Part shown: positions 1-8,885 of the stretch, in pieces
Position numbering within the stretch: position 1 is the stretch's first letter
How the letters are laid out: the number at the start of each line of letters is the position of its first letter
DNA from: Nostoc flagelliforme FACHB-838
GTDB lineage: Bacteria > Cyanobacteriota > Cyanobacteriia > Cyanobacteriales > Nostocaceae
Length of the DNA: 48,683 nt
Reading direction: 5' to 3'
Assembly (NCBI RefSeq): GCF_014698065.1
Contig: NZ_JACJSI010000052.1
Coordinates: 1-48,683 of the forward strand
Position numbers and translations under genes: made by a program
Notes under the pieces: generated by a model
Databases searched by the model: none
Seen by the model: the letters and a program-made list of their open reading frames with translations, nothing else
Told to the model about the DNA's origin: nothing

Positions 1-99
1 CATCGAAGCAAAACACCCATTGGCATTCAGGTACTGTGGCGAGGCTGGTTAAAATTGCATGACCTCTGTGAAGGTTGGCAGCTTGCAAAAGAGACTTAA
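1..99 (+). pseudogene. C-terminal fragment, possibly of an IS4-like transposase
   Basis: An open frame runs from the window edge for 32 codons to a TAA at 97-99. The peptide (HRSKTPIGIQVLWRGW and following residues) has the basic and Trp-rich look of the tail of IS4-type transposases from cyanobacteria, but the match is from memory and weak. The gene continues upstream outside the window, so I cannot tell whether the copy is intact. It could equally be the end of another gene. Confidence 0.3.
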
Positions 100-198
100 C
101 GGGAAAAGTCAGATCGCTCAATATATATATTTATATTAGATGGACAAAATGAAGAAATAGAGCTAGAAACTACACCAGATAGTAGTATGCAACCATAA
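100..198 (+). pseudogene. Remnant resembling the tail of a DUF6888-type small protein
   Basis: After the TAA at 97-99 the same frame stays open to a TAA at 196-198. The residues ILDGQNEEIELETTPDSS resemble the end of the small cyanobacterial DUF6888 proteins (an I-x-I-L-x-G run, then an acidic stretch). DUF6888 genes usually sit just upstream of a DUF6887 gene, and a DUF6887-like sequence follows here. No start codon or N-terminal half is visible, so this is probably a truncated leftover. The assignment rests on context and a short motif only. Confidence 0.25.
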
Positions 199-396
199 AT
201 AAGGTAAACTATGCAGCAATGAGCGACCAAGAGCTAAAGAGTTACTTTCTCACCAACAAGGATAATAAGGAAGCCTTTTATGCTTACATGGATAGACGAA
301 AATCTCGTCATCGTGATGCTGCAATACAATTTAGATGATCCGGCTTGGGAAGAAAAAATAATTGCTGTGATTCAGAAACAATTAGGTTCTAATTGA
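195..396 (+). pseudogene. Frameshifted DUF6887-like small protein gene
   Basis: Codons from 219 give MSDQELKSYFLTNKDNKEAF, which matches the MSxxELxxYxLxxRxxxEAFYAYxDR core of the DUF6887 family of about 60-75 aa cyanobacterial proteins. This frame stops at 336-338. The +1 frame continues with DDPAWEEKIIAVIQKQLGSN to a TGA at 394-396, a typical family C-terminus, so a single-base change near 330-335 separates the two halves. In-frame residues before the Met (INKVNYAAM) suggest that the original start was the codon now reading ATA at 195-197. The family function is unknown. Either a decayed gene or a sequence error would explain it. Confidence 0.5.
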
Positions 397-419
397 TAAC
401 TTAATCATTTCATATTCTT

Positions 420-456
420 AATCGAGGTGGATAAAATTTTTTTAATCACCTCGATT
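420..456. terminator. Hairpin between the 5' remnants and sdhA
   Basis: A perfect 10-bp inverted repeat (AATCGAGGTG at 420-429, CACCTCGATT at 447-456) encloses an A/T-rich loop. It lies just past the stop of the minus-strand sdhA and past the broken plus-strand gene, so it could end transcription from both sides. Inferred from structure and position only. Confidence 0.5.
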
Positions 457-478
457 TCTCACATAAATTTACCTTTGG

Positions 479-2206
479 CTAATACTTCCGCTCTTTTGGC
501 TCAAACATGGTAATCGCCACCGGTCGGTATTGAATATCAATTCCAGCTGGTGAATAGTAAGCCATTGTGTGTTTGAGGAAGTTGCTATCATCTCGCTCAG
601 AATAATCTTCGCGGAAATGAGCGCCACGACTTTCTTGGCGATTTAGGGCTGATGCCAAAATAGTCTGCCCTACTACCATCAAACTTCGCAATTCTAAGGC
701 TTCTACGAGTTCCGTATTCCAGCAACTACCTTTGTCATCTAAATAAATTTGCGGGTATTTTTGTTGTATTTCTTCTAGTTTCTGCAAACCTTCAGTCATT
801 AATGCCTGAGTGCGAAAAACACCACAGTACTCAGTCATACAATCCTGAAAAGCTTCACGGACTTGGTTAATCCGGTACTGTCCTGGTTGTTCTAACAAAG
901 TTTGAATTTGTTGCTGGGCTTCTGTTACATACCGTTGCTCATCTACAGAGGGTAACTTACGTTTTTGCACAAATTTTGCGATCGCAGCCCCAGTTCTCTT
1001 GCCATAAACGACACATTCCAGCAGAGAATTACTCCCCAAACGATTAGCACCATGTACGGAAACACAAGATGTTTCACCCGCGGCAAAGAAAGCATCAACT
1101 AAACCATCACCACTACTGCGAACTTGCCCATCGGTGTTAACTGGGATACCACCCATACAATAGTGAATTGTCGGGCGGACTGGCATAGGTTGAGTTACTG
1201 CGTCAACGCCTACTAAGCGATGGGCTTCTTCCCAGCAGAAGGGAACGCGACTCATAATTTTTTCTTTACCCAGATGGCGTAGATCCAGATAGACAAAGGG
1301 GCCACCAGCACTTCCATTGAGATGAATACCACGTCCAGCGCGAATTTCGTAAGCGATCGCTCGTGAGGTAATATCACGAGGAGCCAGTTCCATCCGACTA
1401 GGGGCATAATTCGCCATAAAGCGATCACCTTCACTATTAATTAGATACGCCCCTTCCCCCCGTACTGCTTCCGAAATCAGCACCCCTACTGGATATAAAC
1501 CAGTGGGATGAAATTGCACAAATTCCATATCTTCCAGGGGCAAACCTGCGATCGCAGTCATTGCTAAACCATCACCAGAAGAAGCGTAATCATTAGAGGT
1601 AGTGTTATAAACACGACCATAGCCCCCTGTGGCAAACATCACTGCCTTAGCCCGCACCACCTCGATATGCCCATCCAAAAGATGGAACATGACCACACCC
1701 TTCGCCTCATTTTCTTCCAAAATGAGACGCATCACATACCATTCTTCATAAACTTGCACCCCATAACGCCGCAAATTGTTAACCAATTCGTGCAGAATCG
1801 CGTGACCGGTTTTGTCAGCGGCGTAGCAAGTGCGATTGTGAGAATGTCCGCCGAAAGCCCGTTGAGCAATGCGACCATCGGATAAACGAGAGAATAATAC
1901 GCCCATGTGTTCCAAGTCAATTACCACACCTGGCGCTTCTTGGGTGAGAATTGCTACGGCATCTTGGTCTGCCAAGTAATCAGAACCCTTGACAGTATCA
2001 AAAGCATGTGCTTCCCAACTATCTTCGGAATCAACATTTTTCAGCGACGCAGCCATACCACCTTGAGCCGCAACTGAGTGCGATCGAATTGGGTGAGTTT
2101 TGGCAACCACAGCAATATTTAAACTAGGGTCAATACGGGCAATTTCTACAGCAGCGCGACATCCTGCCAATCCACCCCCGACAATAATCACATCATGTTC
2201 CAGCAT
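479..2206 (-). CDS. sdhA: Succinate dehydrogenase/fumarate reductase flavoprotein subunit
   Basis: This 575-aa protein is the FAD subunit that oxidises succinate to fumarate and feeds electrons to the thylakoid or cytoplasmic-membrane quinone pool. The dinucleotide-binding GGGLAG is at residues 10-15. The RSHSVAAQGG segment has the His (about H43) that carries covalent FAD in this family. HPTG at 233-236 and the catalytic-type Arg in SEAVRGEG near 249 are present, as are the HYCMGG and GANRLGSNSLLE signatures towards the C-terminus. Length is normal. No iron-sulfur or membrane-anchor subunit gene is adjacent, and in cyanobacteria sdhB commonly lies elsewhere. The ATG start gives the FAD motif its usual N-terminal position. 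L-aspartate oxidase is a related alternative, but the residue pattern fits SdhA better. Confidence 0.93.
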   Translation of the reverse strand: MLEHDVIIVGGGLAGCRAAVEIARIDPSLNIAVVAKTHPIRSHSVAAQGGMAASLKNVDSEDSWEAHAFDTVKGSDYLADQDAVAILTQEAPGVVIDLEHMGVLFSRLSDGRIAQRAFGGHSHNRTCYAADKTGHAILHELVNNLRRYGVQVYEEWYVMRLILEENEAKGVVMFHLLDGHIEVVRAKAVMFATGGYGRVYNTTSNDYASSGDGLAMTAIAGLPLEDMEFVQFHPTGLYPVGVLISEAVRGEGAYLINSEGDRFMANYAPSRMELAPRDITSRAIAYEIRAGRGIHLNGSAGGPFVYLDLRHLGKEKIMSRVPFCWEEAHRLVGVDAVTQPMPVRPTIHYCMGGIPVNTDGQVRSSGDGLVDAFFAAGETSCVSVHGANRLGSNSLLECVVYGKRTGAAIAKFVQKRKLPSVDEQRYVTEAQQQIQTLLEQPGQYRINQVREAFQDCMTEYCGVFRTQALMTEGLQKLEEIQQKYPQIYLDDKGSCWNTELVEALELRSLMVVGQTILASALNRQESRGAHFREDYSERDDSNFLKHTMAYYSPAGIDIQYRPVAITMFEPKERKY

Positions 2207-2337
2207 ATTTAGTCCCCGACTGCAAACCCCTGCTGTTCTATTGTAGAGACGGGATTAATCAGGTAGTGCGTTGCAGCAGTAGCATCTTTCCAAAAAAATT
2301 CCCTGCCTATAAATGACAGGGATATAACTACAAATTT

Positions 2338-2431
2338 TGGAGTTAGGAGTGAAAAATTAAAAATGAAGAATTATTGGGACAGATAGAGTGACTCATAACT
2401 CCTAACTCCTAACTCTTAACTCCTAACTCTT
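2338..2431. repeat. Heptanucleotide STRR block (TAACTCC-type)
   Basis: TAACTCC/TAACTCT units follow one another from about 2395 to 2429, and an inverted unit (GGAGTTAGGAGT) lies about 50 bases before. Short tandem heptamer repeats of this type are characteristic of heterocyst-forming cyanobacteria. The block ends at the stop codon of the next minus-strand gene, so that gene's mRNA 3' end runs into it. Confidence 0.8.
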
Positions 2432-2751
2432 TAGCTACTTGCTTCTACAGGTTGTTGCTGAGACACATTACCTGGCATGGGTTCCATTTTGGTTCCCGGG
2501 CCTACAGGAGTGACTTCAATATGATTTAACAAGGTAGTGACAAACGCAAACAACAAGAAAGGTAGTGATAGCAGAACGACAAGACCCGCTGTTGCTAAAG
2601 CATACACAGGTCGCTTGGCACCCATCAACGCTAAGGCTGATGCCAAACTTAGGGTAATTGTAATTAACCAAACAATTATTTGTCCGTAGATATCACCGAA
2701 AGTCAGGGTACAGACAAACCGATACTTTTGAATATTATTTCCGCTCATCAC
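2431..2751 (-). CDS. Small conserved membrane protein of unknown function
   Basis: I do not recognise a named family. The 106-aa product has a short polar N-terminus, two hydrophobic spans (roughly residues 22-43 and 50-75) separated by a short basic turn (GAKRPVY), and a hydrophilic Pro/Gln-rich tail, so a two-helix membrane hairpin is likely. Two Met codons open the frame (MMSGNN), and the second is an equally good start. It lies upstream of sdhA on the same strand with a 224-bp repeat-bearing gap, so co-transcription is possible but not shown. A role in respiratory membrane complexes would be speculation based on position alone. Confidence 0.6.
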   Translation of the reverse strand: MMSGNNIQKYRFVCTLTFGDIYGQIIVWLITITLSLASALALMGAKRPVYALATAGLVVLLSLPFLLFAFVTTLLNHIEVTPVGPGTKMEPMPGNVSQQQPVEASS

Positions 2752-3454
2752 ATTTGCCTCAAGTCTCTCCTAATAGGTTCTACGTTAGAACTATGTTTGT
2801 CTTGTAGACAATTTCTAAATATTTTTGCAAGCTTTGTAATATTGCTTCACAATCAACTTTTATTGTTACAAAGCCCAATTTTTAGTAAAGAGTGGTCTAA
2901 ATAAACCAATCATCCCCTATGAGAAGCCTTTCTATTTTAGCCATCTAAGCATTAAAGTGCTTATTACAAAGTCCCTTAACCTGTAATAATGCCTTTTACA
3001 GACTATAAGTCAAGGCAAACACAAAGATTAAGAAAGCTTGGTATTGATGTGGACAATCCTGATAGCCTCCTCAATAAATAGACTCTTCACTTAAAGCCAA
3101 AAGTCTATTTGTCATCTATCAAATTCCAGATATTTAGGATATGATACTTAATTTTTTAACCGTAAATATTCAATAGATAAATCCAGCAAAATCAGGATGC
3201 AAAACCGATTTTTTGATGTTAAATTTTGAATATTGCCCAAATTTGTTGACTTACAGCAGAATTCAGAATTAAGGAGCAAAGCCGGAGATGCCCCGCCTCC
3301 GGTCAGAATGGGCTATGCCCCGTTGCGCTAACAGAAAGAAAACAGGCTTTATACCTGGCTTTCAGACTTAGCTCGTGTACTTCACAAACTTGAAATTCGC
3401 TGTAAATCAACAAAAAACTTTATTTTTCGTGGCAAGATTGTCTTAGGAGTGAAT
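2752..3454. other. Gene-poor intergenic stretch
   Basis: No convincing gene is visible. A 30-codon frame at 2989-3081 (MPFTDYKSRQTQRLRKLG then 12 residues) ends in an inverted repeat (AAATAGACT at 3076-3084, AGTCTATTT at 3102-3110); it looks peptide-like but has no support beyond that. A G/C-rich palindromic segment at about 3277-3335 (GCCGGAGATGCCCCGCCTCC and flanks) is of the interspersed-repeat type. The promoter of the following outer-membrane gene should lie in the last 150 bases. Confidence 0.5.
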
Positions 3455-4291
3455 GTGAATACTATTTTTCTTCGTAAAGGTGTTTTTTGCTTGCCAGGTA
3501 TAGCTGCTCTTACATTCTTGAGTAGCGGTTTATCTGCAACTGCTCAGACAGTAGACAAGGTAAGCAGTCAGCCATTAACCGAGCCTTCGGCAACCGTAGC
3601 GTCTCCCAAAGAGTTTAGTACAGAACTAGACACTACAAAGCAAAATCTCTCTACACAAACAACTGAAACATTTACAGTTACAAGTTTAACTAAAGCACAA
3701 CAGTTGCCCAACACGGCTATACAGGAAAACATTGGCGTAACACCTGTTCCGGGCACAGTGGCAACCTCATCTGCAACGCTCACCTCTGAGTTTATACAAC
3801 CGACTTCTCAAACAACTGTTCAACCATCTGATAGCAAAGTGGCGCAATCGGATATTGATTTAGGGACAACTACCCGCGGTGGCAGCAGCTATCTTGGCAT
3901 TGCTGCTAATATTGGTTTGAGCGGTGGTGACACGTCTTTAGGCGACGGTAACTTCGCGGTAGTCAGCAAAATCGGACTGACAAATTCTATATCTGTGCGA
4001 CCCTCAGCCGTATTTGGGGACAACACCACAGTTCTACTTCCTATCACCTACGATTTTACGTTTCAGCCAGCAGATCCTTTTAGCGAACCGTTAGCGATCG
4101 CACCTTATGTCGGAGTGGGTGCAGCTTACAAAACTGGCGATGATTCGCAATTTGCCTTTTTGGCATCTGCTGGCATTGATGTGCCGCTAACTTCTCAATT
4201 TACTGCAACGGCTGCTGTAAATGCCGGATTTTTTGATGAAACTGATATAGGCTTGTTGTTAGGAGTTGGTTACAACTTCAATGGGCTTTAA
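3455..4291 (+). CDS. Outer membrane beta-barrel protein
   Basis: The product of about 278 aa begins with a signal peptide (basic RKG, hydrophobic core, ALSATAQ-like cleavage region). A Thr/Ser/Gln-rich low-complexity linker follows up to about residue 140. The C-terminal half is of beta-barrel character (SYLGIAANIGLSGGDTSLG, alternating strands, terminal VGYNF) and resembles the small outer-membrane barrels of cyanobacteria. Two GTG codons are possible. The AGGAG at 3445-3449 overlaps the first GTG (3449) but stands 5 bases before the second (3455), so 3455 is the better start. Function is unknown; transport or structural roles are both possible. Confidence 0.75.
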   Translation: MNTIFLRKGVFCLPGIAALTFLSSGLSATAQTVDKVSSQPLTEPSATVASPKEFSTELDTTKQNLSTQTTETFTVTSLTKAQQLPNTAIQENIGVTPVPGTVATSSATLTSEFIQPTSQTTVQPSDSKVAQSDIDLGTTTRGGSSYLGIAANIGLSGGDTSLGDGNFAVVSKIGLTNSISVRPSAVFGDNTTVLLPITYDFTFQPADPFSEPLAIAPYVGVGAAYKTGDDSQFAFLASAGIDVPLTSQFTATAAVNAGFFDETDIGLLLGVGYNFNGL

Positions 4292-4355
4292 AAGTTAGGA
4301 AGTTAGAAGTTATGAGTTATTAATATTTGACTCATAACTCCTAACTCTTAAGTTT
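4292..4355. repeat. Heptamer repeat block between convergent genes
   Basis: The gap contains AAGTTAGGAAGTTAG and, inverted, CATAACTCCTAACTCTTAAG, the same heptamer family as at 2338-2431. The two orientations can fold into a hairpin between the convergent barrel and binding-protein genes and may serve as a terminator. Confidence 0.6.
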
Positions 4356-5675
4356 TTACTTGGGGCTAACTTTGTCAATTACCTTAATTTGGCCATCGTC
4401 TCCTACCGTCCAGACATCGTAAACACCAACGACATCACCGTTAGCATCAACATCAACATTGCCGCTAGCTCCTTGGTAGTTAATTTTTTGACCATTTTTA
4501 AGCAACTTCAGTCCCTCGCAGACATCAGTAACTTCTGTGCCAGTCCCATTGGAAACTTCACGGATTTTACTGGCTATGCCAACGCCTGTATTTTCCTTAG
4601 CAGCTTGTGCTGCCAATGTCAACAAAGCAGCCGCATCCCAAGCTTGAGGAGCGTATTCCCCTGGCGCACCACCCTTTTTATCCTTCCACAATTTATTGAA
4701 AGCTTCTAGTGCTTTACCGTTGGAACCGGGTACTGTACCGATCGCTCCAGTTAAAATAAATTTATCACCATCTTTGCCAACTTGTTCTGGGAAAGTAGGT
4801 GATTTAACTCCATCTGTCAGTAAAATTTGCACTCCCTTCGTCACACCTTGCTGATAGGCGGCTTTCAGGAACAGACTGCCAGTTTCTGCATATAGTACAG
4901 CTAGCACTGCATCTGGTTTACCAGCAAAAGCAGCAGCCGCTTCTGTATCAAATGTCTGGGCTTTTGGGTCGTAGCGGACAGGCTTATCTTTATTGACGAT
5001 GGTGCCACCCAATTTTTCAAAAGTTTGCACAAATGCTTTTTCAAAGCCTACGCCATAGTCATTATTAATCACGACTGTAGAAACTCGCTGGAAACCTTTT
5101 TTTCTGGCAAGTTGGGCTAAAGCTAGTGCTTGGTAGGTATCCGGGGGAGCAGTCCGCGCCCAAAATCCTTTATAGTCGCCTTTTTGGGCCTTTTCAGTAA
5201 ACACGGGACTGGTACTACCAGGAGAAACCAGCATGACTTTATTCGGCGTGGCGATGGAGACTGCTGCACTAGAAACACTACTGGCAAAGGAGCCAACTAC
5301 ACCTGCTACTTTATCTAAAGTTGCTAGCTTCGTCATACCGGCTGCACCAGCTCTGGGGTCGGTTTGGTCGTCTACTTGCACCAAGGTAACAGGTTCACCA
5401 TTGACTCCTCCACAAGCGTTGACTGTATCGACTAGTAAAGGGACGGAACCTAGCATCTGTTGTCCTACAGAAGCCAAGTCGCCTGTTGTCGGTAGCAATG
5501 AACCAATTTTTAGCCCTTTAGTATTGCTTGTGATAGTTGAGTTTGCTGCTGGGGTAGCGGTACTTGCGTTGTTAGCTGTGCCATTAGGCGTACTGCTATC
5601 ACCACAAGCCCCAACTAGAAACCCAGTTGCTAGGGTAGCTATACTTAAAGTTAAGGCAGCACTAATTTTTTTCAT
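4356..5675 (-). CDS. LivJ-type ABC transporter substrate-binding lipoprotein
   Basis: This 439-aa protein has a lipoprotein signal peptide ending in the lipobox LVGAC (lipidated Cys about 24), a Ser/Thr/Asn-rich tether, then a type-1 periplasmic-binding fold. KIGSLLPTTGDLASVG is the usual first strand and ligand loop, and ASSVSSAAVSIATPNKV and the later EYAPQAWDAAALL also fit branched-chain amino acid or amide binding proteins. It would capture a small ligand in the periplasm for a Liv/Nat/Urt-type transporter. No permease or ATPase gene is adjacent, so it is an orphan receptor here and the ligand cannot be read. A GGAG-containing leader (around 5700) lies upstream. Confidence 0.85.
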   Translation of the reverse strand: MKKISAALTLSIATLATGFLVGACGDSSTPNGTANNASTATPAANSTITSNTKGLKIGSLLPTTGDLASVGQQMLGSVPLLVDTVNACGGVNGEPVTLVQVDDQTDPRAGAAGMTKLATLDKVAGVVGSFASSVSSAAVSIATPNKVMLVSPGSTSPVFTEKAQKGDYKGFWARTAPPDTYQALALAQLARKKGFQRVSTVVINNDYGVGFEKAFVQTFEKLGGTIVNKDKPVRYDPKAQTFDTEAAAAFAGKPDAVLAVLYAETGSLFLKAAYQQGVTKGVQILLTDGVKSPTFPEQVGKDGDKFILTGAIGTVPGSNGKALEAFNKLWKDKKGGAPGEYAPQAWDAAALLTLAAQAAKENTGVGIASKIREVSNGTGTEVTDVCEGLKLLKNGQKINYQGASGNVDVDANGDVVGVYDVWTVGDDGQIKVIDKVSPK

Positions 5676-5831
5676 AAATCACTTATACTCCTCAGATATT
5701 AAGGAGACTAAAAGTTAAGAGTCAAACTAGGTTTGCAACTTAGCTGGATCTTATCAAGACTCCAAAGGATAAATCATATCATCCATCTTTGGGAGTAGAA
5801 GTGTTTACCCCTACATTGGTATTTATTTTAA

Positions 5832-5850
5832 ACACGGGTTTATTCCGTGT
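5832..5850 (-). terminator. Hairpin downstream of tRNA-Ser
   Basis: ACACGG at 5832-5837 and CCGTGT at 5845-5850 form a short stem. On the minus strand it follows the tRNA-Ser 3' end and is followed by an A/T-rich tract, as expected for a tRNA transcript end. Confidence 0.45.
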
Positions 5851-5866
5851 CTCAAAAGCTGGAAAA

Positions 5867-5958
5867 CGGAGAGGGAGGGATTCGAACCCTCGGTACGGAG
5901 TTGCCTGCCGTACAACAGATTAGCAATCTGCCGCTTTCGACCACTCAGCCACCTCTCC
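5867..5958 (-). tRNA. trnS: tRNA-Ser(GCT)
   Basis: On the minus strand the 92-nt sequence starts GGAGAGGTGGCTGAGTGG, pairs with CCTCTCC at the 3' end, and has G as discriminator. The anticodon stem-loop CAGATTGCTAATCTG places GCT in the loop (decoding AGC/AGU). The long variable arm (GTACGGCAGGCAACTCCGTAC region) is the class II arm of tRNA-Ser. The T-loop GGTTCGAATCC is canonical. CCA is not encoded. Confidence 0.95.
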
Positions 5959-5997
5959 TGACTCACGAATATCAATGTTACCAGACTTGCTCTTATG

Positions 5998-6082
5998 AGT
6001 CAATAGTCATTTGTCATTTGTCATTGGTTATTAGTCATTTATAACAGACTAAGGACTAGGGACTAGGGACAAATGACTAATT
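5998..6082. repeat. GTCATTTGTCATT-type repeat block
   Basis: Tandem near-heptamers (GTCATTTGTCATTTGTCATT at 6007 onward) and an inverted counterpart (GGGACAAATGAC near 6066-6077) occupy the gap between tRNA-Ser and crtB. The same unit recurs after the hybrid kinase at about 33556-33580, so it is a dispersed family. Confidence 0.65.
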
Positions 6083-6084
6083 TC

Positions 6085-7017
6085 TCAAAGGACTTGCGAT
6101 CGCATCCAAGCTAAGGGCAATGTGCGTAACTTTTTCCACTGGGGAACATAAGCTCGCTGACTGAATACATCGTAATCGTTGCGTTCAATCACCTCTAAAA
6201 TCTGTCCGTACAGCATTGATGCTGCCCATACAGGCCAACGGGCATCAGATGCTAAATAAGTAATTCCCTGGTCGGATGTGGTGTAAAATTGGCGGGCGCG
6301 GTCAATTTGAAAGCGCATCAATGCCCGCCAACGCTCATCTACCACACCTTTGAAGAAGTCTTGCTCGGTATAGTTGAATTTTGCCAAGTCCTCAAGGGGA
6401 ATGTAGATCCGCCCCCGTTTAGCATCTTCTCCCACATCCCGCAGGATGTTGGTGAGTTGATTGGCAATTCCCAGAGCGATCGCTTCTTCTATGGGAACAT
6501 AAGGTTGTTTGTTCTGTTGCCACGGAGCGGTGTATATGGTGCTATCCACACCCATAATTGCTGTTGACATTAAGCCAACAGTGCCAGCAACACGGTAACA
6601 GTAGAGGTATAAGTCCTCAAAGGTTTCATAACGACTACGATATAAGTCCATGCGCTGACCGGCAATCATATCCCGAAAGGGCTGAATGTCCATCGGAAAG
6701 CGCTGGAGGGTATCAACTAAAGCTACATCGTAATTTTCTAATGGGTGTCCCGCAAAAATCGATTCCAGCTGCTGTTCCCATAGGTCTAGGGTTTCTGGCG
6801 TGGTAATAGCAGATGCGGGCCCATCTACCAATTCATCTGTACGGCGACACCAAGCGTAAATTGACCAAATAGATTGACGTTTTACCGGACTCATAAGCAA
6901 AGTACCCAGGTAAAAAGTCTTGGCATACTTTGCTGTGAGATGTCGGCAAAGTTTGTATGACTCGTCTACAGAGACCAGCGTTTTCATGCGCGGGGGGGAA
7001 TCAGGCAGTTGCAGCAT
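6085..7017 (-). CDS. crtB: 15-cis-phytoene synthase
   Basis: The 310-aa enzyme condenses two geranylgeranyl diphosphates to phytoene, the first committed step of carotenoid synthesis, at the membrane surface. Both Asp-rich prenyl-binding motifs are visible: DELVD at residues 61-65 and NILRDVGEDAKRGRIYIP in the second half. RVAGTVGLM is the conserved helix between them. The start at 7017 overlaps the end of crtP by 17 bases, which indicates translational coupling; a second Met (residue 11, MKTLVSV) would leave a small gap. The order crtP-crtB in one transcript is the usual arrangement in cyanobacteria. Confidence 0.95.
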   Translation of the reverse strand: MLQLPDSPPRMKTLVSVDESYKLCRHLTAKYAKTFYLGTLLMSPVKRQSIWSIYAWCRRTDELVDGPASAITTPETLDLWEQQLESIFAGHPLENYDVALVDTLQRFPMDIQPFRDMIAGQRMDLYRSRYETFEDLYLYCYRVAGTVGLMSTAIMGVDSTIYTAPWQQNKQPYVPIEEAIALGIANQLTNILRDVGEDAKRGRIYIPLEDLAKFNYTEQDFFKGVVDERWRALMRFQIDRARQFYTTSDQGITYLASDARWPVWAASMLYGQILEVIERNDYDVFSQRAYVPQWKKLRTLPLAWMRSQVL

Positions 7018-8440
7018 TCGTTGCGGGCGGTCGGGTGAGCGTTTGCAGGTTTGAGGAGTTTGCTACCGGGAGAGCCTCAGAAATTGCCTGCGCTGTCAGC
7101 TTACCAGAAAGTACGGCACCTTCCATACTGCCTAAGTAGCGTTGCATGGTATAACTTCCGGCGAGATAGAAGTTGGCAATGGGCGTAACTTGTGCGGGAC
7201 GGTACTGTTGACGACCTGGGGTCGCTTTGTAAACTGAACGCGGCGTTTTCACCACATGAGATTTCAGCAATGTTGCTGGATTGTCTCCCCCAAAGTGATC
7301 GGGGAAAAGTTTTTCCAATTCAGCAAGCGTTGCAGCTACAATCTCCTCATCAGATTTGGCAATCCAATCTTTTGCCGGAGCTAGAACTAATTCCAGCATT
7401 GAGCGATTGGGGTTGGCGTATTCACGGCAGGTATTGCTCATATCAGCATAAACGCTTAGGAGGGGCGATCGCGAAAAAAGCAAGTGATCAATTTCTGTAA
7501 GTTTCCGGTCAAACCACAGATGCAGGTTAATCACTGGTACTCCTTCCAAACCTTCTAGCTTCTTGAAAAACTCCATAAGCTTCCAAGGTTGAGGCAACAT
7601 GACCTTCAAGGGGTCAACCGACATGGCAGATACATACGAATCTGCTGTGATAACTTCATCTTCTGCCCCATTTAAGCCTCGAATCAAGTATCCTTTTACA
7701 GTGCCATCGGCATTGAGCAAAATCTCTTTCAAGGGGGCATTCAAACGTACTTCTCCACCGCGTTCTGTGATGTAATCTACGATTGGGCTACATAGACGTT
7801 CTGTAGGAGAACCATCCAAAAATGCAATCTTGGAGCCATATCGTTCTTGCAGAAAGCGATTGAGTGCAGTTAGGAGAATTGTTGACGAAACTTCATCAGG
7901 ATTGATAAAGGTGAGCGCTTTACACGCGGCGATAAAAACGTCACTAGTTACCCGCTCGTCAACACCTTGCCTTTCCAACCACTCTAAGAAGCTGTATTTG
8001 TCCATTTCTTCAACATACTTTTGACCCCGAACCACTGCTGGAAGTAGGCCAACTGCAAATCGAATCTTCTGCTCCCAAGTCAACATATCTTTGTTGCGAA
8101 GAATCGATGCAATCACGTTGAAAGGAGATGGAATATCTGGAACATCAAAACGTGAGAGTGTTCCAGGCTTGTCTGGTTGATTAAAAATTAACGTATGCTC
8201 TTTCCACTGGAGTCTGTCTTCAATGCCCAACTCCTTGAGCATTTGGAGCATATTAGGATATGCCCCAAAGAAGGCGTGTAACCCGGTTTCGTACCAGTCG
8301 CCGTCAGAGTCTTTCCACGCCGCAACAAGACCACCCAATACGTCCCGGCTTTCCAAGACAATGGGAGTGTGACCTGCGTCCGTGAGATATTTCGCGCAGG
8401 AAAGTCCTGCTAAACCAGCACCCGCGATCGCTACTCGCAT
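7001..8440 (-). CDS. crtP: 15-cis-phytoene desaturase (plant type)
   Basis: This 479-aa flavoprotein introduces two double bases of unsaturation into phytoene to give zeta-carotene, passing electrons to plastoquinone. The N-terminal FAD fold is clear (GAGLAG at residues 7-12, then LESRDVLGG). The middle and end carry the PDS/ZDS-type segments (GLHAFFGAYPNML, GSPTERLCSPIVDYI) and the C-terminal FAD motif FYLAGSYTMQRYLGSMEGAVLSG is present in two contiguous parts. It is the plant/cyanobacterial type, not the bacterial CrtI type. AGGG stands 4 bases before the ATG. The gene leads the two-gene operon with crtB. Confidence 0.95.
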   Translation of the reverse strand: MRVAIAGAGLAGLSCAKYLTDAGHTPIVLESRDVLGGLVAAWKDSDGDWYETGLHAFFGAYPNMLQMLKELGIEDRLQWKEHTLIFNQPDKPGTLSRFDVPDIPSPFNVIASILRNKDMLTWEQKIRFAVGLLPAVVRGQKYVEEMDKYSFLEWLERQGVDERVTSDVFIAACKALTFINPDEVSSTILLTALNRFLQERYGSKIAFLDGSPTERLCSPIVDYITERGGEVRLNAPLKEILLNADGTVKGYLIRGLNGAEDEVITADSYVSAMSVDPLKVMLPQPWKLMEFFKKLEGLEGVPVINLHLWFDRKLTEIDHLLFSRSPLLSVYADMSNTCREYANPNRSMLELVLAPAKDWIAKSDEEIVAATLAELEKLFPDHFGGDNPATLLKSHVVKTPRSVYKATPGRQQYRPAQVTPIANFYLAGSYTMQRYLGSMEGAVLSGKLTAQAISEALPVANSSNLQTLTRPPATNAATA

Positions 8441-8885
8441 TTAACCCTAATGCCCTTCAATATTTCTTAATGGTTTTGTCGATTCTCATTATACGTTGCA
8501 ATCCGTTACATTTGGCAGCTATTGTGCGATCGCTTCCCTAAAAAACTTTTGCCAAAGGGAATTTTACCTACACACACCTGCCCAAGCAAATTGTCAATAC
8601 CATTGTTGGCAATAGGTTTGGGCGAGCATTTTGTCTATCTTTACACACAGAAGATTTATCAAAACAAAAGTATTTCCTTTGACTGAAAATAAGCTAATCC
8701 CAAATGTTGTCTGAAAGTAGTTGATTTATTTGGTAGTTCGTGTATTTGTTCTGAAGAAATATGTGGAGTATTGCCTAAAAACTACTTGGGAAACTTCCGC
8801 TGACCATAAAGGTGTACGATAAAAGTTTATGTCCTCTAGGTTGAACAACCCAGTTGTTTACCGCACAACTTATAGGTAAAAGATT
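8441..8885. other. Divergent promoter region of crtP and nagZ
   Basis: No gene is visible in these 445 bases. An imperfect stem-loop (GCCCAA at 8580-8585 with TTGGGC at 8618-8623, plus inner ATTGTCAA/TTGGCAAT) is the only clear structure. A HIP1-like GCGATCGC lies near 8527-8534. Promoters of both divergent genes must be here, but I cannot place -10/-35 elements with confidence. Confidence 0.5.

Noticed and set aside
2338..2431. Possible CRISPR array because of short tandem units
   Set aside because: Units are 7 bases with no spacers; they are STRR heptamers. No array with 28-37 base repeats and spacers was found anywhere in the window.
5847..6044. Plus-strand frame of 65 codons
   Set aside because: It runs through the tRNA-Ser gene (antisense) and the following repeats; composition is that of a structural RNA and repeat translation.
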